Below, in pieces: positions 35,274 through 44,723 of a stretch of DNA of 64,000 nt; the stretch's first letter is position 1; each line of letters begins with the position of its first letter. A model generated the notes under the pieces. That model was not told the origin of the DNA, did not search any database, and saw only the letters and a program-made list of their open reading frames with translations. Source of the DNA: Flavobacteriaceae bacterium. GTDB taxonomy: Bacteria; Bacteroidota; Bacteroidia; Flavobacteriales; Flavobacteriaceae. The translations under genes were made by a program, and so were the position numbers. The stretch spans positions 434,001 through 498,000 of the forward strand of contig JADGEL010000001.1 in NCBI GenBank assembly GCA_016744415.1, in the 5' to 3' direction.

Positions 35274-35868
35274 GGTTGAGTTCTAATTTTGGTGATATAT
35301 AATCTAATATTCTTTTTACAGATTGTTCTATCGTTTCTTTTTCTGTTTTTATTTCTATATCTGGATTATCAGGAGCCTCATATGGTGATGAAATTCCTGT
35401 CATATTTTTTATTTCTCCTATTCGAGCTTTTTTGTACAATCCTTTTACATCTCTACGTTCACATTCTTCTACAGATGTATTGATATAGATTTCGACAAAA
35501 TTAACATCTTTTACCACATTCTTGATTTTTATCCTATCTTTTTTATAGGGTGATACAAATGCCGCTAAAACAACAACACCTGCATCAATCATCAATGCTG
35601 AAATTTCAGTAATTCTACGAATATTTTCTGTCCTATCTTCAGGTGAAAAAGTTAAATCTTTGTTGATTCCTTTTCTAATATTATCACCATCTAAAGTGTA
35701 GGTCTTAATTCCTTTTTTATAAAGCTCTTGTTCTACTACGTTTGCAATAGTTGATTTTCCAGATCCAGAAAGTCCTGTAAACCACAATAAAAAAGAACTG
35801 TGTTGGTTCAACTTTCTCCTATCTGCTACAGAAACCTGGTAGTTATGTGGAATGATATTCTCTTTCAT
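35266..35868 (-). CDS. cysC: Adenylylsulfate kinase
   Basis: 200-residue kinase that phosphorylates APS to PAPS, the universal sulfate donor of sulfotransferases. The P-loop GLSGSGKST is at 32-40, followed by the conserved LDGDNIRKGINKDLTFS and FVEIYINTSVEECERRDVKGLY. It is a standalone enzyme rather than fused to CysN. It overlaps the DUF2061 gene by 4 bases at its start and cysD by 8 bases at its end. Confidence 0.96.
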   Translation of the reverse strand: MKENIIPHNYQVSVADRRKLNQHSSFLLWFTGLSGSGKSTIANVVEQELYKKGIKTYTLDGDNIRKGINKDLTFSPEDRTENIRRITEISALMIDAGVVVLAAFVSPYKKDRIKIKNVVKDVNFVEIYINTSVEECERRDVKGLYKKARIGEIKNMTGISSPYEAPDNPDIEIKTEKETIEQSVKRILDYISPKLELNHE

Positions 35869-36320
35869 TTATTCTTTCTAAAAAAATAATTACGAATTCG
35901 GCCTAATGGTAATTTTAACCAAATTCTTTCGTGCAAATAATAGAACACAAATTTCGTAAATAATTCTGTAATGGCAATATAAAGTGCAACATCTCCAAAA
36001 GTATCAAGTATCGCTCCTGATATAATAAACGTCATTGTTGTAGCTATTATACGCCATGAAATTGTTTTATACAGCGTTGTTCTTTGTGTAACTTTTTTTC
36101 CAATAATAACTCTTTGCCAAATTCGTTCATGGAAATAATAAACAACTAACTTTAAAAAAAATTCGATAAAAGCAATTGAAAATGCAAATTCTAAGCTACA
36201 ATTTCCATTTAAACAGGTAACAAATAAAACAACTAGAATAGTATCAAAAGTCGCTACAATACGCCATGAAATTCCTTTTAATATACTTCGTATATGTGAT
36301 TCTTGTTTATAGCCTATCAT
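35865..36320 (-). CDS. Tandem DUF2061 membrane protein in the PAPS operon
   Basis: 151-residue membrane protein made of two DUF2061 units. Each has an SWRIVAT-type signature (KGISWRIVATFDTILVV near residue 15 and KTISWRIIATTMTFIIS near residue 83) and ends with a YYxHERIW motif (YYFHERIWQRV and YYLHERIWLKL). The ATG at 36320 overlaps the cysQ stop as ATGA and is preferred over 36341. The function of DUF2061 is unknown. Tight coupling to cysQ and cysC argues for a role connected to sulfate activation or transport. Confidence 0.85.
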   Translation of the reverse strand: MIGYKQESHIRSILKGISWRIVATFDTILVVLFVTCLNGNCSLEFAFSIAFIEFFLKLVVYYFHERIWQRVIIGKKVTQRTTLYKTISWRIIATTMTFIISGAILDTFGDVALYIAITELFTKFVFYYLHERIWLKLPLGRIRNYFFRKNK

Positions 36321-37123
36321 CTTTTCGAAACCAAAAACCAAGGGTTTAACAAATTCTCTTTATTATAAAGTAATGGTTCTTTAGTTTCTTCTGAAATCAC
36401 ATCAATTCCAACTGAATTACAAATAGCTTGTCCCGCAGCGGTATCCCATTCCATCGTTGGTGCAAAGCGAGGGTAAACATCAGCATTACCTTCGGCTACC
36501 AAACAAAATTTTAATGAACTCCCTTTCGAAACAATTTCTACTTCCTTTCCTGTTGATTTTAACTTTTCTACAAAATCCAACGTTTCTTGACTCATATGAG
36601 AGCGACTCCCAACTACTTGCATCTGGTTAGAGCCTTTTTTTGGAGCTAATTGAATTGATTTTTCAAGTACTATTTCAATATCCGTATCATGATACTCTAA
36701 AACTGCTTTATACCCTTGCATTTTTTCAACATTTGCAAAATAAAGTGTTTTACTTACTGGTACATAAATAACTCCAAGTACAGGATTTCCGTTTGTGACT
36801 AAAGCAATGTTAACTGTAAACTCACCATTTCGTTTGATAAATTCTTTAGTGCCATCTACAGGGTCAACAACCCAACATGTTTCCCAATTCGTACGAATAT
36901 CAAAATCTGTTTGTTTGTTTTCTTCACTGATAATTGGAATTTCTGTTGAAATCAAAAATGAATTGATTACATCATTGGCATTTTTATCTGCCTGCGTTAA
37001 AGGTGAATCATCTCCTTTGATTTCGATATTAAAATCATCCGACTCATACACTTTCATGATTTCAATTCCTGCTTTTAACGATGCTTTAATTGCCGTTTTT
37101 AAATTGTTATTGATTGTTAACAT
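36317..37123 (-). CDS. cysQ: 3'(2'),5'-bisphosphate nucleotidase
   Basis: Inositol-monophosphatase-fold enzyme of 268 residues that hydrolyses PAP, the by-product of sulfotransferases, to AMP. Metal-binding motifs are [16 protein letters not shown] (near residue 85) and the distal [10 protein letters not shown]. Removing PAP relieves product inhibition of sulfotransferases, which fits this operon. The ATG at 37123 is preferred over 37132 because it brings the N-terminus closest to the family; both overlap the fcl stop. It ends coupled to the DUF2061 gene. Confidence 0.93.
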   Translation of the reverse strand: MLTINNNLKTAIKASLKAGIEIMKVYESDDFNIEIKGDDSPLTQADKNANDVINSFLISTEIPIISEENKQTDFDIRTNWETCWVVDPVDGTKEFIKRNGEFTVNIALVTNGNPVLGVIYVPVSKTLYFANVEKMQGYKAVLEYHDTDIEIVLEKSIQLAPKKGSNQMQVVGSRSHMSQETLDFVEKLKSTGKEVEIVSKGSSLKFCLVAEGNADVYPRFAPTMEWDTAAGQAICNSVGIDVISEETKEPLLYNKENLLNPWFLVSKR

Positions 37124-38156
37124 ACCACTCATACATTTTTTTTATTCCTGTTTTCAAATCAACTGTATGTTTCCATCCTAGTTGATGTAATTTTGAAACA
37201 TCTGTTAATTTTCGCATGGTGCCGTCAGGTTTATCAGAATTAAAATTCAACGCCCCTTTATAACCTATTGTTTGTTTTATGATTTCTGCTAATTCTTTAA
37301 TCGAAACATCAACTCCGGTACCAATATTAATATGTGTATTTCTAATTTCTAGCTCGCCTTGGTGATAGGTATCTATAAAATCTCTATTCTCTAATAAATG
37401 TATACAGGCATCTGCCATATCTTTAGACCATAAAAACTCTCGTTTAGGTTTTCCTGAGCCCCAAATCTCTACACTGTCCTTAGTAACTCCAAAAGATTTT
37501 AAATACTCTTTTGCTTCTTCAATGTTTTTTGCTTTGGTGTTTTGAACTACTTCATCGAATCTAGATTCAGACAATAGCTTAGCTAGGTGTATCTTTCGAA
37601 TCAGAGCTGGTAGCACATGTGATTTTTCTAAGTCAAAGTTATCATTTGGGCCATATAAATTAGTAGGCATAACCGAAATAAAATTGGTCCCGTATTGTAA
37701 GTTATAGCTTTCACACATTTTGATTCCAGCTATTTTAGCAATTGCATAAGGCTCGTTTGTGTATTCAAGAACATCTGTTAATAATGATGCTTCTTGCATT
37801 GGTTGTTGAGCATACTTTGGATAAATACAAGTGCTTCCTAAAAACAAAAGTTTGGTTACTTTGTGTACATAACTTTGATGAATCACATTATTTTGAATCA
37901 TCATATTTTCATAGATAAAATCGGCTCTGTAAATATTATTTGCAACGATACCTCCTACTTTTGCTGCTGCTAAAATTACATAATCTGGTTTTTCAATAGC
38001 AAAAAAAGCAGCGACTGCTGCTTGATTTGTAAGATCCAATTCTTTATGTGTCCTCACAATAATATTTAAATATCCTTTTGATTTTAACTTTTCAACAATT
38101 GCCGAACCAACAAGCCCTCTATGTCCTGCCACATATATTTTAGAATTCTTTTCCAT
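37107..38156 (-). CDS. fcl: GDP-L-fucose synthase
   Basis: SDR-type epimerase/reductase of 349 residues that converts GDP-4-keto-6-deoxymannose to GDP-L-fucose. The NADP-binding motif GHRGLVGSA is at 11-19, the conserved STCIYP precedes the catalytic Tyr/Lys in YAIAKIAG, and [14 protein letters not shown] follows. It is paired with gmd just upstream, together making a complete GDP-fucose pathway. At about 349 residues it is longer than E. coli WcaG (~321) because of an insert near 178-210 that is common in Bacteroidota homologues. Confidence 0.95.
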   Translation of the reverse strand: MEKNSKIYVAGHRGLVGSAIVEKLKSKGYLNIIVRTHKELDLTNQAAVAAFFAIEKPDYVILAAAKVGGIVANNIYRADFIYENMMIQNNVIHQSYVHKVTKLLFLGSTCIYPKYAQQPMQEASLLTDVLEYTNEPYAIAKIAGIKMCESYNLQYGTNFISVMPTNLYGPNDNFDLEKSHVLPALIRKIHLAKLLSESRFDEVVQNTKAKNIEEAKEYLKSFGVTKDSVEIWGSGKPKREFLWSKDMADACIHLLENRDFIDTYHQGELEIRNTHINIGTGVDVSIKELAEIIKQTIGYKGALNFNSDKPDGTMRKLTDVSKLHQLGWKHTVDLKTGIKKMYEWYVNNQ

Positions 38157-38165
38157 TTGTTATTA

Positions 38166-38192
38166 TCATTCTGAACGGAGTGAAAAATTTCA
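38166..38192. repeat. REP-like half element between fcl and gmd
   Basis: CATTCTGAACGGAGTGAAAA and the following TTTCAC match the same short repeat type as found inside bioF at 19591-19620, here in intergenic DNA. Confidence 0.55.
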
Positions 38193-38220
38193 CAAGGTTA
38201 TAATTACAACTTTAGGCTCT

Positions 38221-39336
38221 CTATTCAAAATAGTTTTTAATTCGATAACCTCCATCTTTCAAAAATTGTTGTTTCGTCATTAATTTAATATCACTTTGCA
38301 TCATATCCTCAACCAAGGCCGGTAAATCATATTCTGGAATCCAACCTAATTTATTCTTCGCTTTAGATGCATCTCCTATCAACAACTCAACTTCAGTAGG
38401 TCTAAAATATTTTTCATCAACAGCAATCACTTCTTTACCAATTTCAAGTTGATATAATGGATTACTACACACTTTAACAAATCCTTTTTCGTCTGCACCT
38501 TCACCTCTAAATTCTAGTTCAATTCCAACATGCTCAAAACTCATTTTAACAAAGTCACGAACGGTTGTTGTTTTGCCTGTAGCAATTACCCAGTCTTCTG
38601 CTTCATCTGCTTGTAATATCATCCACATCATACGGATATAATCCTTCGCATGCCCCCAATCTCTCTTAGCGTCTAAATTTCCAAGAAATATTTTTTCTTG
38701 CAAGCCCAATGCAATTTTTGAAGTAGCTCTTGTAATTTTTCGAGTCACAAATGTTTCTCCTCTTATTGGAGACTCATGATTAAATAAAATTCCGTTACAA
38801 GCATACATTCCATAAGCTTCTCTATAATTTACAGTAATCCAATACGCATACATTTTTGCAACTGCATAGGGACTTCTAGGATAAAAGGGAGTCGTTTCTG
38901 TTTGAGGAACTTCTTGTACTTTTCCATAGAGTTCAGAAGTAGAAGCTTGATAAATTCTGGTTTTCTTTTCCAATCCTAAAATCCGAATGGCCTCTAATAT
39001 TCTCAAAGTTCCAATACCGTCAGCATTGGCTGTGTATTCTGGCATATCAAATGAAACATGTACATGACTCATAGCTGCCAAATTATAAATCTCATCTGGC
39101 TGTACTTCTTGAATAATACGAATCAGATTCGTACTATCCGTCAAGTCCCCATAATGTAAAAAGAAGTTTTGATTTTCTACATGTGGGTCTTGGTAAAGAT
39201 GATCTATTCTGTCAGTGTTAAATAAAGAAGATCTTCTTTTTAGACCGTGTACTATATAATCTTTTTTTAACAAGAATTCACTTAAGTAAGCTCCATCTTG
39301 ACCTGTAACTCCTGTAATGAGTGCAATTTTTGACAT
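38221..39336 (-). CDS. gmd: GDP-mannose 4,6-dehydratase
   Basis: 371-residue SDR dehydratase that forms GDP-4-keto-6-deoxy-D-mannose from GDP-mannose. The cofactor motif GVTGQDGAY is at 9-17 and the catalytic YxxxK is in [25 protein letters not shown] and [13 protein letters not shown] are hallmark GMD segments. The ATG at 39336 is chosen because the family starts there; an in-frame start at 39402 would add 22 unrelated residues and overlap the Wzz-like gene. It works with fcl to make GDP-L-fucose. Confidence 0.97.
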   Translation of the reverse strand: MSKIALITGVTGQDGAYLSEFLLKKDYIVHGLKRRSSLFNTDRIDHLYQDPHVENQNFFLHYGDLTDSTNLIRIIQEVQPDEIYNLAAMSHVHVSFDMPEYTANADGIGTLRILEAIRILGLEKKTRIYQASTSELYGKVQEVPQTETTPFYPRSPYAVAKMYAYWITVNYREAYGMYACNGILFNHESPIRGETFVTRKITRATSKIALGLQEKIFLGNLDAKRDWGHAKDYIRMMWMILQADEAEDWVIATGKTTTVRDFVKMSFEHVGIELEFRGEGADEKGFVKVCSNPLYQLEIGKEVIAVDEKYFRPTEVELLIGDASKAKNKLGWIPEYDLPALVEDMMQSDIKLMTKQQFLKDGGYRIKNYFE

Positions 39337-39340
39337 CAAT

Positions 39341-40405
39341 TTATTTATTACTTTGATATTTATTAAGGTATTGATTAACTCTTTTAAGCAATAACAAAAC
39401 AAGAACTGCCCCTAAAAAAAATCTTCCGAATACGAAAGCATTAGAGTCTGTAAAAGTGCTTCTATCATTACCTACCGGGTTAAAAGGAGTGATTACATTT
39501 ACTATTTCATCACTCTTTTCTTTATCTTTTTCCAAGAAAATTAAATTATTATTCAATTCCTTTGCTATATTAAATAATTCAATATCGTTATTTAAGTTTG
39601 TTTCCTTAGAAAAATCTATATAAGTATTTGGAGTTGCAGATTGGTTTTCAACTTCCATAAGAGTTACCTCTTTGTAAAGTTCTCTTAACGATTTAATATC
39701 ACCTAAAGCCAGCCTTGTTGCTGTTGAGTCGAGCTTTAATGTGTTTAATTTTAGCTTTCGCCTTTTTTGAAGAGTTGGACTTAATTCAACATCATAAATT
39801 AATTTTTTCTCAAAAGATTTCAATCTACTATCCTTAGAAACTATTCTATAAACATAGTACCTGGAATCCCTAATTGAGGTTCCGTCTCCTACAAAGTCAC
39901 TAAATGAAAATTGTAAGTGTGTTAGCGTATCTGTTTCTTTGATAAACTTGTCATAGGCCACCAATTGATCTTTCTTTGATTCATATGGGTTAAGTTCAAA
40001 ACTCACTAAATTATTAGCATTGCCAAAAGTAATACCAAATTCATTAGATAGCGCTATAGAATCTTCTTCCCTAATCAAGACATTATAATACTCCATTTTC
40101 TCCAACATTTGATCTACAGAACTATAATTAGGTTCTACAATCATATCATAAGAATACTTACTTGAACTAGCTGTGTCAATAACAAGTCCAGATGTAAATC
40201 CAATTATCGTTACAATAAATAATTTTATTATATTTGTTTTAAGGAAAATTAACAAAAGGATTAAATAATGAAAAACACCTTTCAGTAGGTTCCCAATAAA
40301 ACTAAATAAATTGGAAAACATTTTTCCAATCAACGAAAATAATTTACCCAAGTCAATTTCTTCTTCTTTAACGGTTATTGGGCTGTTGGTTTCTTTATCA
40401 CTCAT
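39341..40405 (-). CDS. Wzz/chain-length-determinant-like membrane protein
   Basis: 354-residue inner-membrane protein with the Wzz layout: an N-terminal membrane region (about 50-95, [23 protein letters not shown]), a long periplasmic region with helical, charged sequence, and a C-terminal membrane helix ([21 protein letters not shown]). The Pro-rich motif before the last helix ([11 protein letters not shown]) is in the expected place. It should control polysaccharide chain length or export. The ATG at 40405 is preferred over 40432, which would lie inside the predicted -7 element. It heads the fucose/PAPS/glycosyltransferase transcript. Confidence 0.75.
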   Translation of the reverse strand: MSDKETNSPITVKEEEIDLGKLFSLIGKMFSNLFSFIGNLLKGVFHYLILLLIFLKTNIIKLFIVTIIGFTSGLVIDTASSSKYSYDMIVEPNYSSVDQMLEKMEYYNVLIREEDSIALSNEFGITFGNANNLVSFELNPYESKKDQLVAYDKFIKETDTLTHLQFSFSDFVGDGTSIRDSRYYVYRIVSKDSRLKSFEKKLIYDVELSPTLQKRRKLKLNTLKLDSTATRLALGDIKSLRELYKEVTLMEVENQSATPNTYIDFSKETNLNNDIELFNIAKELNNNLIFLEKDKEKSDEIVNVITPFNPVGNDRSTFTDSNAFVFGRFFLGAVLVLLLLKRVNQYLNKYQSNK

Positions 40406-40429
40406 GGTTTTTTGATTTTTTGAATGTGG

Positions 40430-40437
40430 CAAAAATA
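40430..40437 (-). promoter_or_regulatory. -7 element at the head of the polysaccharide cluster
   Basis: Minus-strand TATTTTTG upstream of the Wzz-like gene matches TAnnTTTG, giving a leader of about 20 bases. It may drive wzz-gmd-fcl-cysQ-DUF2061-cysC-cysD-cysN and beyond. No clear -33 element. Confidence 0.45.
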
Positions 40438-40443
40438 TACTTT

Positions 40444-42108
40444 TTAAAAGATTTGCTCTAATATTTTTTGTGTTATTACATAGGTGGGTCTCACACCTGT
40501 AGTTCCTAGCCCGCCAGAAGCTAATGTACTTCCTGTTTCAAGTGGGTTATCTGATGCGTAATAGGCATATCTTACTTTTACATTTTCTGAAATATTCCCT
40601 CTAATTTTTGAGGCTGCTTGTATCGCTTTTTGATAATGTGCTCCTTCCATTTCTAATCCAATAACTTTCCAAGTAGAATCATGGAAAAACTTAAGAATAT
40701 CTTTATTTTGCAGTGAAGTTCCTAATACTGAAATCATAGCTCCTTCAAAAACCTCCACTCCCAAACCTTCTAAATCAGATTTTTGAAGCTCGTTATTAAA
40801 GGGGTAATTATCCGCAGTACCTTCAAATATATGCGATGACGGAATCATAATATCTCCTTTTCCTCCTTCTAATATTCCTGCTTTACCCATTATGGAAACA
40901 GACTCAACGTTTAAATGATAACTCTTTCCGTCAGTACAATAATAAGGCTTTAATAGTTCGTCCATTGTTTCATAGGCTTGCTCTCCAAAGGCATAATCCA
41001 TCACAATAATGACTGGTCTTTCTTTAGATGTATCAGTAGAAAACATCGTCTTAGAAAAATCGATTTTTTCTGTATCAATTACTTGAACATTGATATTTGT
41101 CCCCGAAGTATCTGCGATATAAATCAACCCATTTTTAGACGCATCAACTTTTACTTTTTTACGTAAGGCTTCATTTTTTGATGCACTCAACAATTCAAAA
41201 AGGGCAATAGAATCATTTTCATCCGCATGATCTTTCAAAAAAACAGGTGCGTAAATAGAATTCATTACACTGTGCATGTTTGCACTGATGATATGGATTG
41301 GCCTATCTAACAGCCCTTCTTTATGCATTACTTTTTTGATGTTATTTGCCCAAGTATCTCCATAAATATGATGTCCTATTTGTTCACGCAAAACAGGACT
41401 GAAGGTAATTTCTCTTTTTTGGTTATCTCTAATTTCCTGAATTGCTAAATATCCCATCCAATAAATGACATGGAAAAATCGATCTTTATTTTTTTGTTCA
41501 GCAAAATCAGCATGTGCATTTTGAACTTCTTCAAAAGTGCGCCCTAAAATATGACCGATATGTGCCAATGTAACTTCTCGTTCTTCTTTCGTTAGCTTTT
41601 TATTACTCAAAACCAACTCTTCCAAAATATTCCATTCTCGGATTGTTTTGTTATTTTCACGAATCAAAACGCGCTCCATAATTTTGTGAGATTCAACAGA
41701 TAAAAAAGTTAAATGGGTTAAAATATCATAGATTTCTGAACGTCCTCTAGTAATTTCAATATTCATCTGATCCTTATCTATTCGATAACAATTACGACGG
41801 CGTTTAGCGGGAATAATACTTTTAAAATGCGATTCTGAATATCCTTCATCTGCAGTTAGGTTTATATACCTACACTCTTCTATCCCAATTGGCAAACGAT
41901 CTAAAACGTAAGTCAATCCATTCAATTCTACCTTTTCTTCGGCAATAGAACCATAAATTTCAGGACGTAATAACAACAACGATTTTCGGAGTGTATCTCC
42001 AGAAACTCCCATTGGTTTATAAAACCCACGACTAAATAAGTGTCGCATAGCAATGTATAATTTCTCAATGGCTGATGATGATTCTTGTGCTCTAGTTCTT
42101 TGACTCAT
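40444..42108 (-). CDS. Conserved Bacteroidota protein with nucleosidase-like C-terminus (probably DUF6909)
   Basis: Soluble 554-residue protein. I recall it as a conserved flavobacterial family, probably DUF6909, without an assigned function. The C-terminal part (about 360-554) resembles phosphorylase/nucleosidase proteins: VIGLEMEGAHYQKAI near residue 500 matches the catalytic DMEGAA-type segment, and YYASDNPLETG follows. The N-terminal half is helical (SSAIEKLYIAMRHLF onward). It lies between an S41 protease gene and the Wzz-like gene, with its own -7 element. Nucleoside-related activity is an inference. Confidence 0.75.
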   Translation of the reverse strand: MSQRTRAQESSSAIEKLYIAMRHLFSRGFYKPMGVSGDTLRKSLLLLRPEIYGSIAEEKVELNGLTYVLDRLPIGIEECRYINLTADEGYSESHFKSIIPAKRRRNCYRIDKDQMNIEITRGRSEIYDILTHLTFLSVESHKIMERVLIRENNKTIREWNILEELVLSNKKLTKEEREVTLAHIGHILGRTFEEVQNAHADFAEQKNKDRFFHVIYWMGYLAIQEIRDNQKREITFSPVLREQIGHHIYGDTWANNIKKVMHKEGLLDRPIHIISANMHSVMNSIYAPVFLKDHADENDSIALFELLSASKNEALRKKVKVDASKNGLIYIADTSGTNINVQVIDTEKIDFSKTMFSTDTSKERPVIIVMDYAFGEQAYETMDELLKPYYCTDGKSYHLNVESVSIMGKAGILEGGKGDIMIPSSHIFEGTADNYPFNNELQKSDLEGLGVEVFEGAMISVLGTSLQNKDILKFFHDSTWKVIGLEMEGAHYQKAIQAASKIRGNISENVKVRYAYYASDNPLETGSTLASGGLGTTGVRPTYVITQKILEQIF

Positions 42109-42137
42109 TTCTCTTTTATCTAACGTTCTTTAACGAA

Positions 42138-42145
42138 CAAAAATA
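42138..42145 (-). promoter_or_regulatory. -7 element of the DUF6909-like gene
   Basis: Minus-strand TATTTTTG matches TAnnTTTG. The leader (about 25 bases) contains an imperfect 14-base palindrome, GTTCGTTAAAGAAC. Confidence 0.4.
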
Positions 42146-42164
42146 CATTTTATTCCTCAGATAA

Positions 42165-43793
42165 TTATTCTTTTAAAATAGAACTATACTGTTTTTCGTT
42201 ATTAAGAATAACTGATGCTTCTTTTATGATTTTATCAAAACTTATTTTATACTGATATTCGCCTTTTTTAAAGGAATATTGATTCACAATTTTTAAGGTC
42301 AATGCTTCCATAATCTCTTCTCTATTTGAATTGAGTGCGGCAATTTTTTCATCTTGAATATTTGCTTGCAACTCTTGATATATATCATCAATTGACAAAT
42401 CATCCTTTTCAGCTTTCTCCAGAGCTTCATCAAAATACTTTTCAGAATTTAACTGAAAACTTTTTGGATATTTTTTAAGGTATTCTTTAAAAAGTTCAAA
42501 CTCCTTTTTCTCTAATTTAACTATTGTTGTTTCATCAATAGTTGTGTGTTTGTAATAATATTCAGTTGCATAATTATAGATTCCGTCAGAAACCAATAGG
42601 CGTTTTGTCGCTTCTGTTTTTTCTGGAATATCAATTTTAAAATCGGGTGAGATTCCTCCTCCATCAAAAACAATTCTTCCGTTTTCAGTTTTAAACTCAT
42701 CTACACCTCCATCAGAAAATTTAGGGATACTATCTCCTTTCCTATTTGTATAATCCAACTCTTGAATACAGCGTCCACTTGGTGTGTAATATTTAGAAAT
42801 TGTCAATTTTAATTGTGTTCCATAAGACAACTTTCTGCTTCGTTGTACCAATCCTTTACCAAAAGAACGCTTGCCAACAATTACTGCTCTATCATAATCT
42901 TGTAATGCACCTGCCAAAATTTCTGATGCTGAAGCAGAACGTTCATCAATCAAAATTGTTAATGGAATTTTAATATCTAACGGTTCATTTCTCGTTTTAT
43001 AAGTATTGCTCCATTTGTCTAGCTTTGCTCTTGTAGTAACAACAATTTTGTTCTTCGGTATAAAAAAGTTAACAATCTCAACTGCTTCGTTTAGTAATCC
43101 ACCGGGGTTATGGCGTACATCAATAATTAGTTTTTGCATTCCTTGTGATTTTAAATCTTCAAAGGCTTTTTTAACTTCGTCTGATGCTTTTTTGTTGAAT
43201 TTTACAAAGGCTATATATCCAATTTCATCATCAATCATCTTATAAAATGGCACTGCATCAATCTCTACTGTTTTACGAGTCAATTCAAAATTCATCTCTT
43301 TATTTTGACGTTTCACTCTCATGCTCACCTTTGAATTTGGCAGTCCTTTTAAAAGTGATCTAACAATCTCTTCTGTTTGATCTTTTAAAATAGTATTATT
43401 TATTTCAATAATTTCATCTCCCACCTTTAACCCGGATTTATGTGCGGGGTTGCCTTCAAAAATTTCTCTAATTATCAAATTTCCTTTGCGGTAAACAATT
43501 GATGCGCCTATACCTCCATAAGCTCCTTCAGCAGAAATTCTTGCATTAATTACTCCTTGCTCATCATAAAACCTCGTATATGGATCTAAGTTAGCTAAGG
43601 TGTTTTCAATCGCTTTATCCATAACCTCAGCAGGATTTATCTCATCTACATAATACAAATTTAGCTCCTTAAAAAGGGTCGTGTAAATTTCTATCTGTTT
43701 GGCAATTTCAAAGAAATCTGATTTGTAAGAAATAGATATGGATATCGCAGCAATTAAAAACAGCGCCGCTAGTTTGTTCTTTAAGTTTTTCAT
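42165..43793 (-). CDS. S41 family C-terminal processing peptidase
   Basis: 542-residue exported protease with an N-terminal signal/anchor (LAALFLIAAISISISY), a PDZ domain (about 86-165; GGIGASIVYRKGNLIIREIF) and the S41 catalytic domain. The Ser-Lys dyad is S288 (ERSASASEILAG) and K313 (RSFGKGLVQ), 25 residues apart as in D1-processing proteases. It acts in the periplasm on protein C-termini. In flavobacteria it is, as I recall, commonly found just after rnpA; here the four rfb genes lie between them. Confidence 0.93.
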   Translation of the reverse strand: MKNLKNKLAALFLIAAISISISYKSDFFEIAKQIEIYTTLFKELNLYYVDEINPAEVMDKAIENTLANLDPYTRFYDEQGVINARISAEGAYGGIGASIVYRKGNLIIREIFEGNPAHKSGLKVGDEIIEINNTILKDQTEEIVRSLLKGLPNSKVSMRVKRQNKEMNFELTRKTVEIDAVPFYKMIDDEIGYIAFVKFNKKASDEVKKAFEDLKSQGMQKLIIDVRHNPGGLLNEAVEIVNFFIPKNKIVVTTRAKLDKWSNTYKTRNEPLDIKIPLTILIDERSASASEILAGALQDYDRAVIVGKRSFGKGLVQRSRKLSYGTQLKLTISKYYTPSGRCIQELDYTNRKGDSIPKFSDGGVDEFKTENGRIVFDGGGISPDFKIDIPEKTEATKRLLVSDGIYNYATEYYYKHTTIDETTIVKLEKKEFELFKEYLKKYPKSFQLNSEKYFDEALEKAEKDDLSIDDIYQELQANIQDEKIAALNSNREEIMEALTLKIVNQYSFKKGEYQYKISFDKIIKEASVILNNEKQYSSILKE

Positions 43794-43862
43794 GATGAAA
43801 ATAAATTAATTAACGTTGTGACTAAAGTAGGGAAATAAGTAAAAGGGCTTAGAATAAAAATG

Positions 43863-44723
43863 TTAATCCTTATTTAAAGTTTTTATAGCAACTTTTAAAC
43901 TGTCTTTCCAATATGAGATTTCAATATCAAACACTTCAGAAATTTTTGCAGTACAAAGCACACTAAATGGAGGGCGTTTTGCAGGAGTTGGATACGCTGC
44001 TGTTTTAATTGGATTTAATTCAATATTAATTTTAGCCTCCTCAAAAATAGCTTGAGCAAATCCACACCACGAAGTTTTTCCGCGATCGCTATAATGATAA
44101 ACTCCATAATTATTAGATTCAGTTTCTATAATTTTTAAAATAACTTTTGCTAAATTTTTTGCATACGTTGGTGATCCTATTTGATCTGAAACTACGTTCA
44201 ACTCTTCTTTTTCATTTCCCAATCGTAACATAGTTTTCAAAAAGTTAGCACCATATTCTGAATATAACCATGAAGTTCTGATAATAAAATACTGACTTAG
44301 ATTTTCCTGAATTAGCTGTTCTCCTTTTAATTTGGAAGCTCCATATACATTGATAGTATTTGCTGCATCTCTTTCTTCATAAGAAGAAATTTTCTTTCCA
44401 TCAAAAACAAAATCTGTTGAAATATGAATGAGTATCACCCCTTTTTTCTTACAAGCATTAGCTAAATACTCAGCACCAAGAGCGTTGACTATAAACGCTT
44501 TTTCATAATCATTTTCGGCTTTATCAACAGCAGTATAGGCAGCACAATTAATGCAATAATCAAATAAATTCTGTTCAAAAAAAGTATTGATTTGAGCTTT
44601 GTTTGTAATGTCTAAGTCATAAGAGTTAGCAAAAATAAATTCATACTCGGCTACAGAACTTACAACATCATTTATACATCTTGCTAATTGCCCGTTGCCT
44701 CCAGTAACCAAAATCCTCTTCAT
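43863..44723 (-). CDS. rfbD: dTDP-4-dehydrorhamnose reductase
   Basis: 286-residue SDR that makes dTDP-L-rhamnose in the last pathway step. The cofactor motif is GGNGQLARCI near residue 8, with HISTDFVFDG and the catalytic Tyr-Lys in NVYGASKLKGEQ. RPPFSVLCTAKI near the C-terminus matches the family RPxxSxL motif. Its start overlaps rfbC by 4 bases. It completes the rfbB-A-C-D set. Confidence 0.95.
   Translation of the reverse strand: MKRILVTGGNGQLARCINDVVSSVAEYEFIFANSYDLDITNKAQINTFFEQNLFDYCINCAAYTAVDKAENDYEKAFIVNALGAEYLANACKKKGVILIHISTDFVFDGKKISSYEERDAANTINVYGASKLKGEQLIQENLSQYFIIRTSWLYSEYGANFLKTMLRLGNEKEELNVVSDQIGSPTYAKNLAKVILKIIETESNNYGVYHYSDRGKTSWCGFAQAIFEEAKINIELNPIKTAAYPTPAKRPPFSVLCTAKISEVFDIEISYWKDSLKVAIKTLNKD

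Noticed and set aside
36795-37181. 128-codon plus-strand frame over cysQ and the fcl end
   Set aside because: Lies opposite two conserved, coupled genes with full motif sets.
39337-39402. N-terminal extension of Gmd from the ATG at 39402
   Set aside because: The extra 22 residues are outside the family and would overlap the Wzz-like gene.
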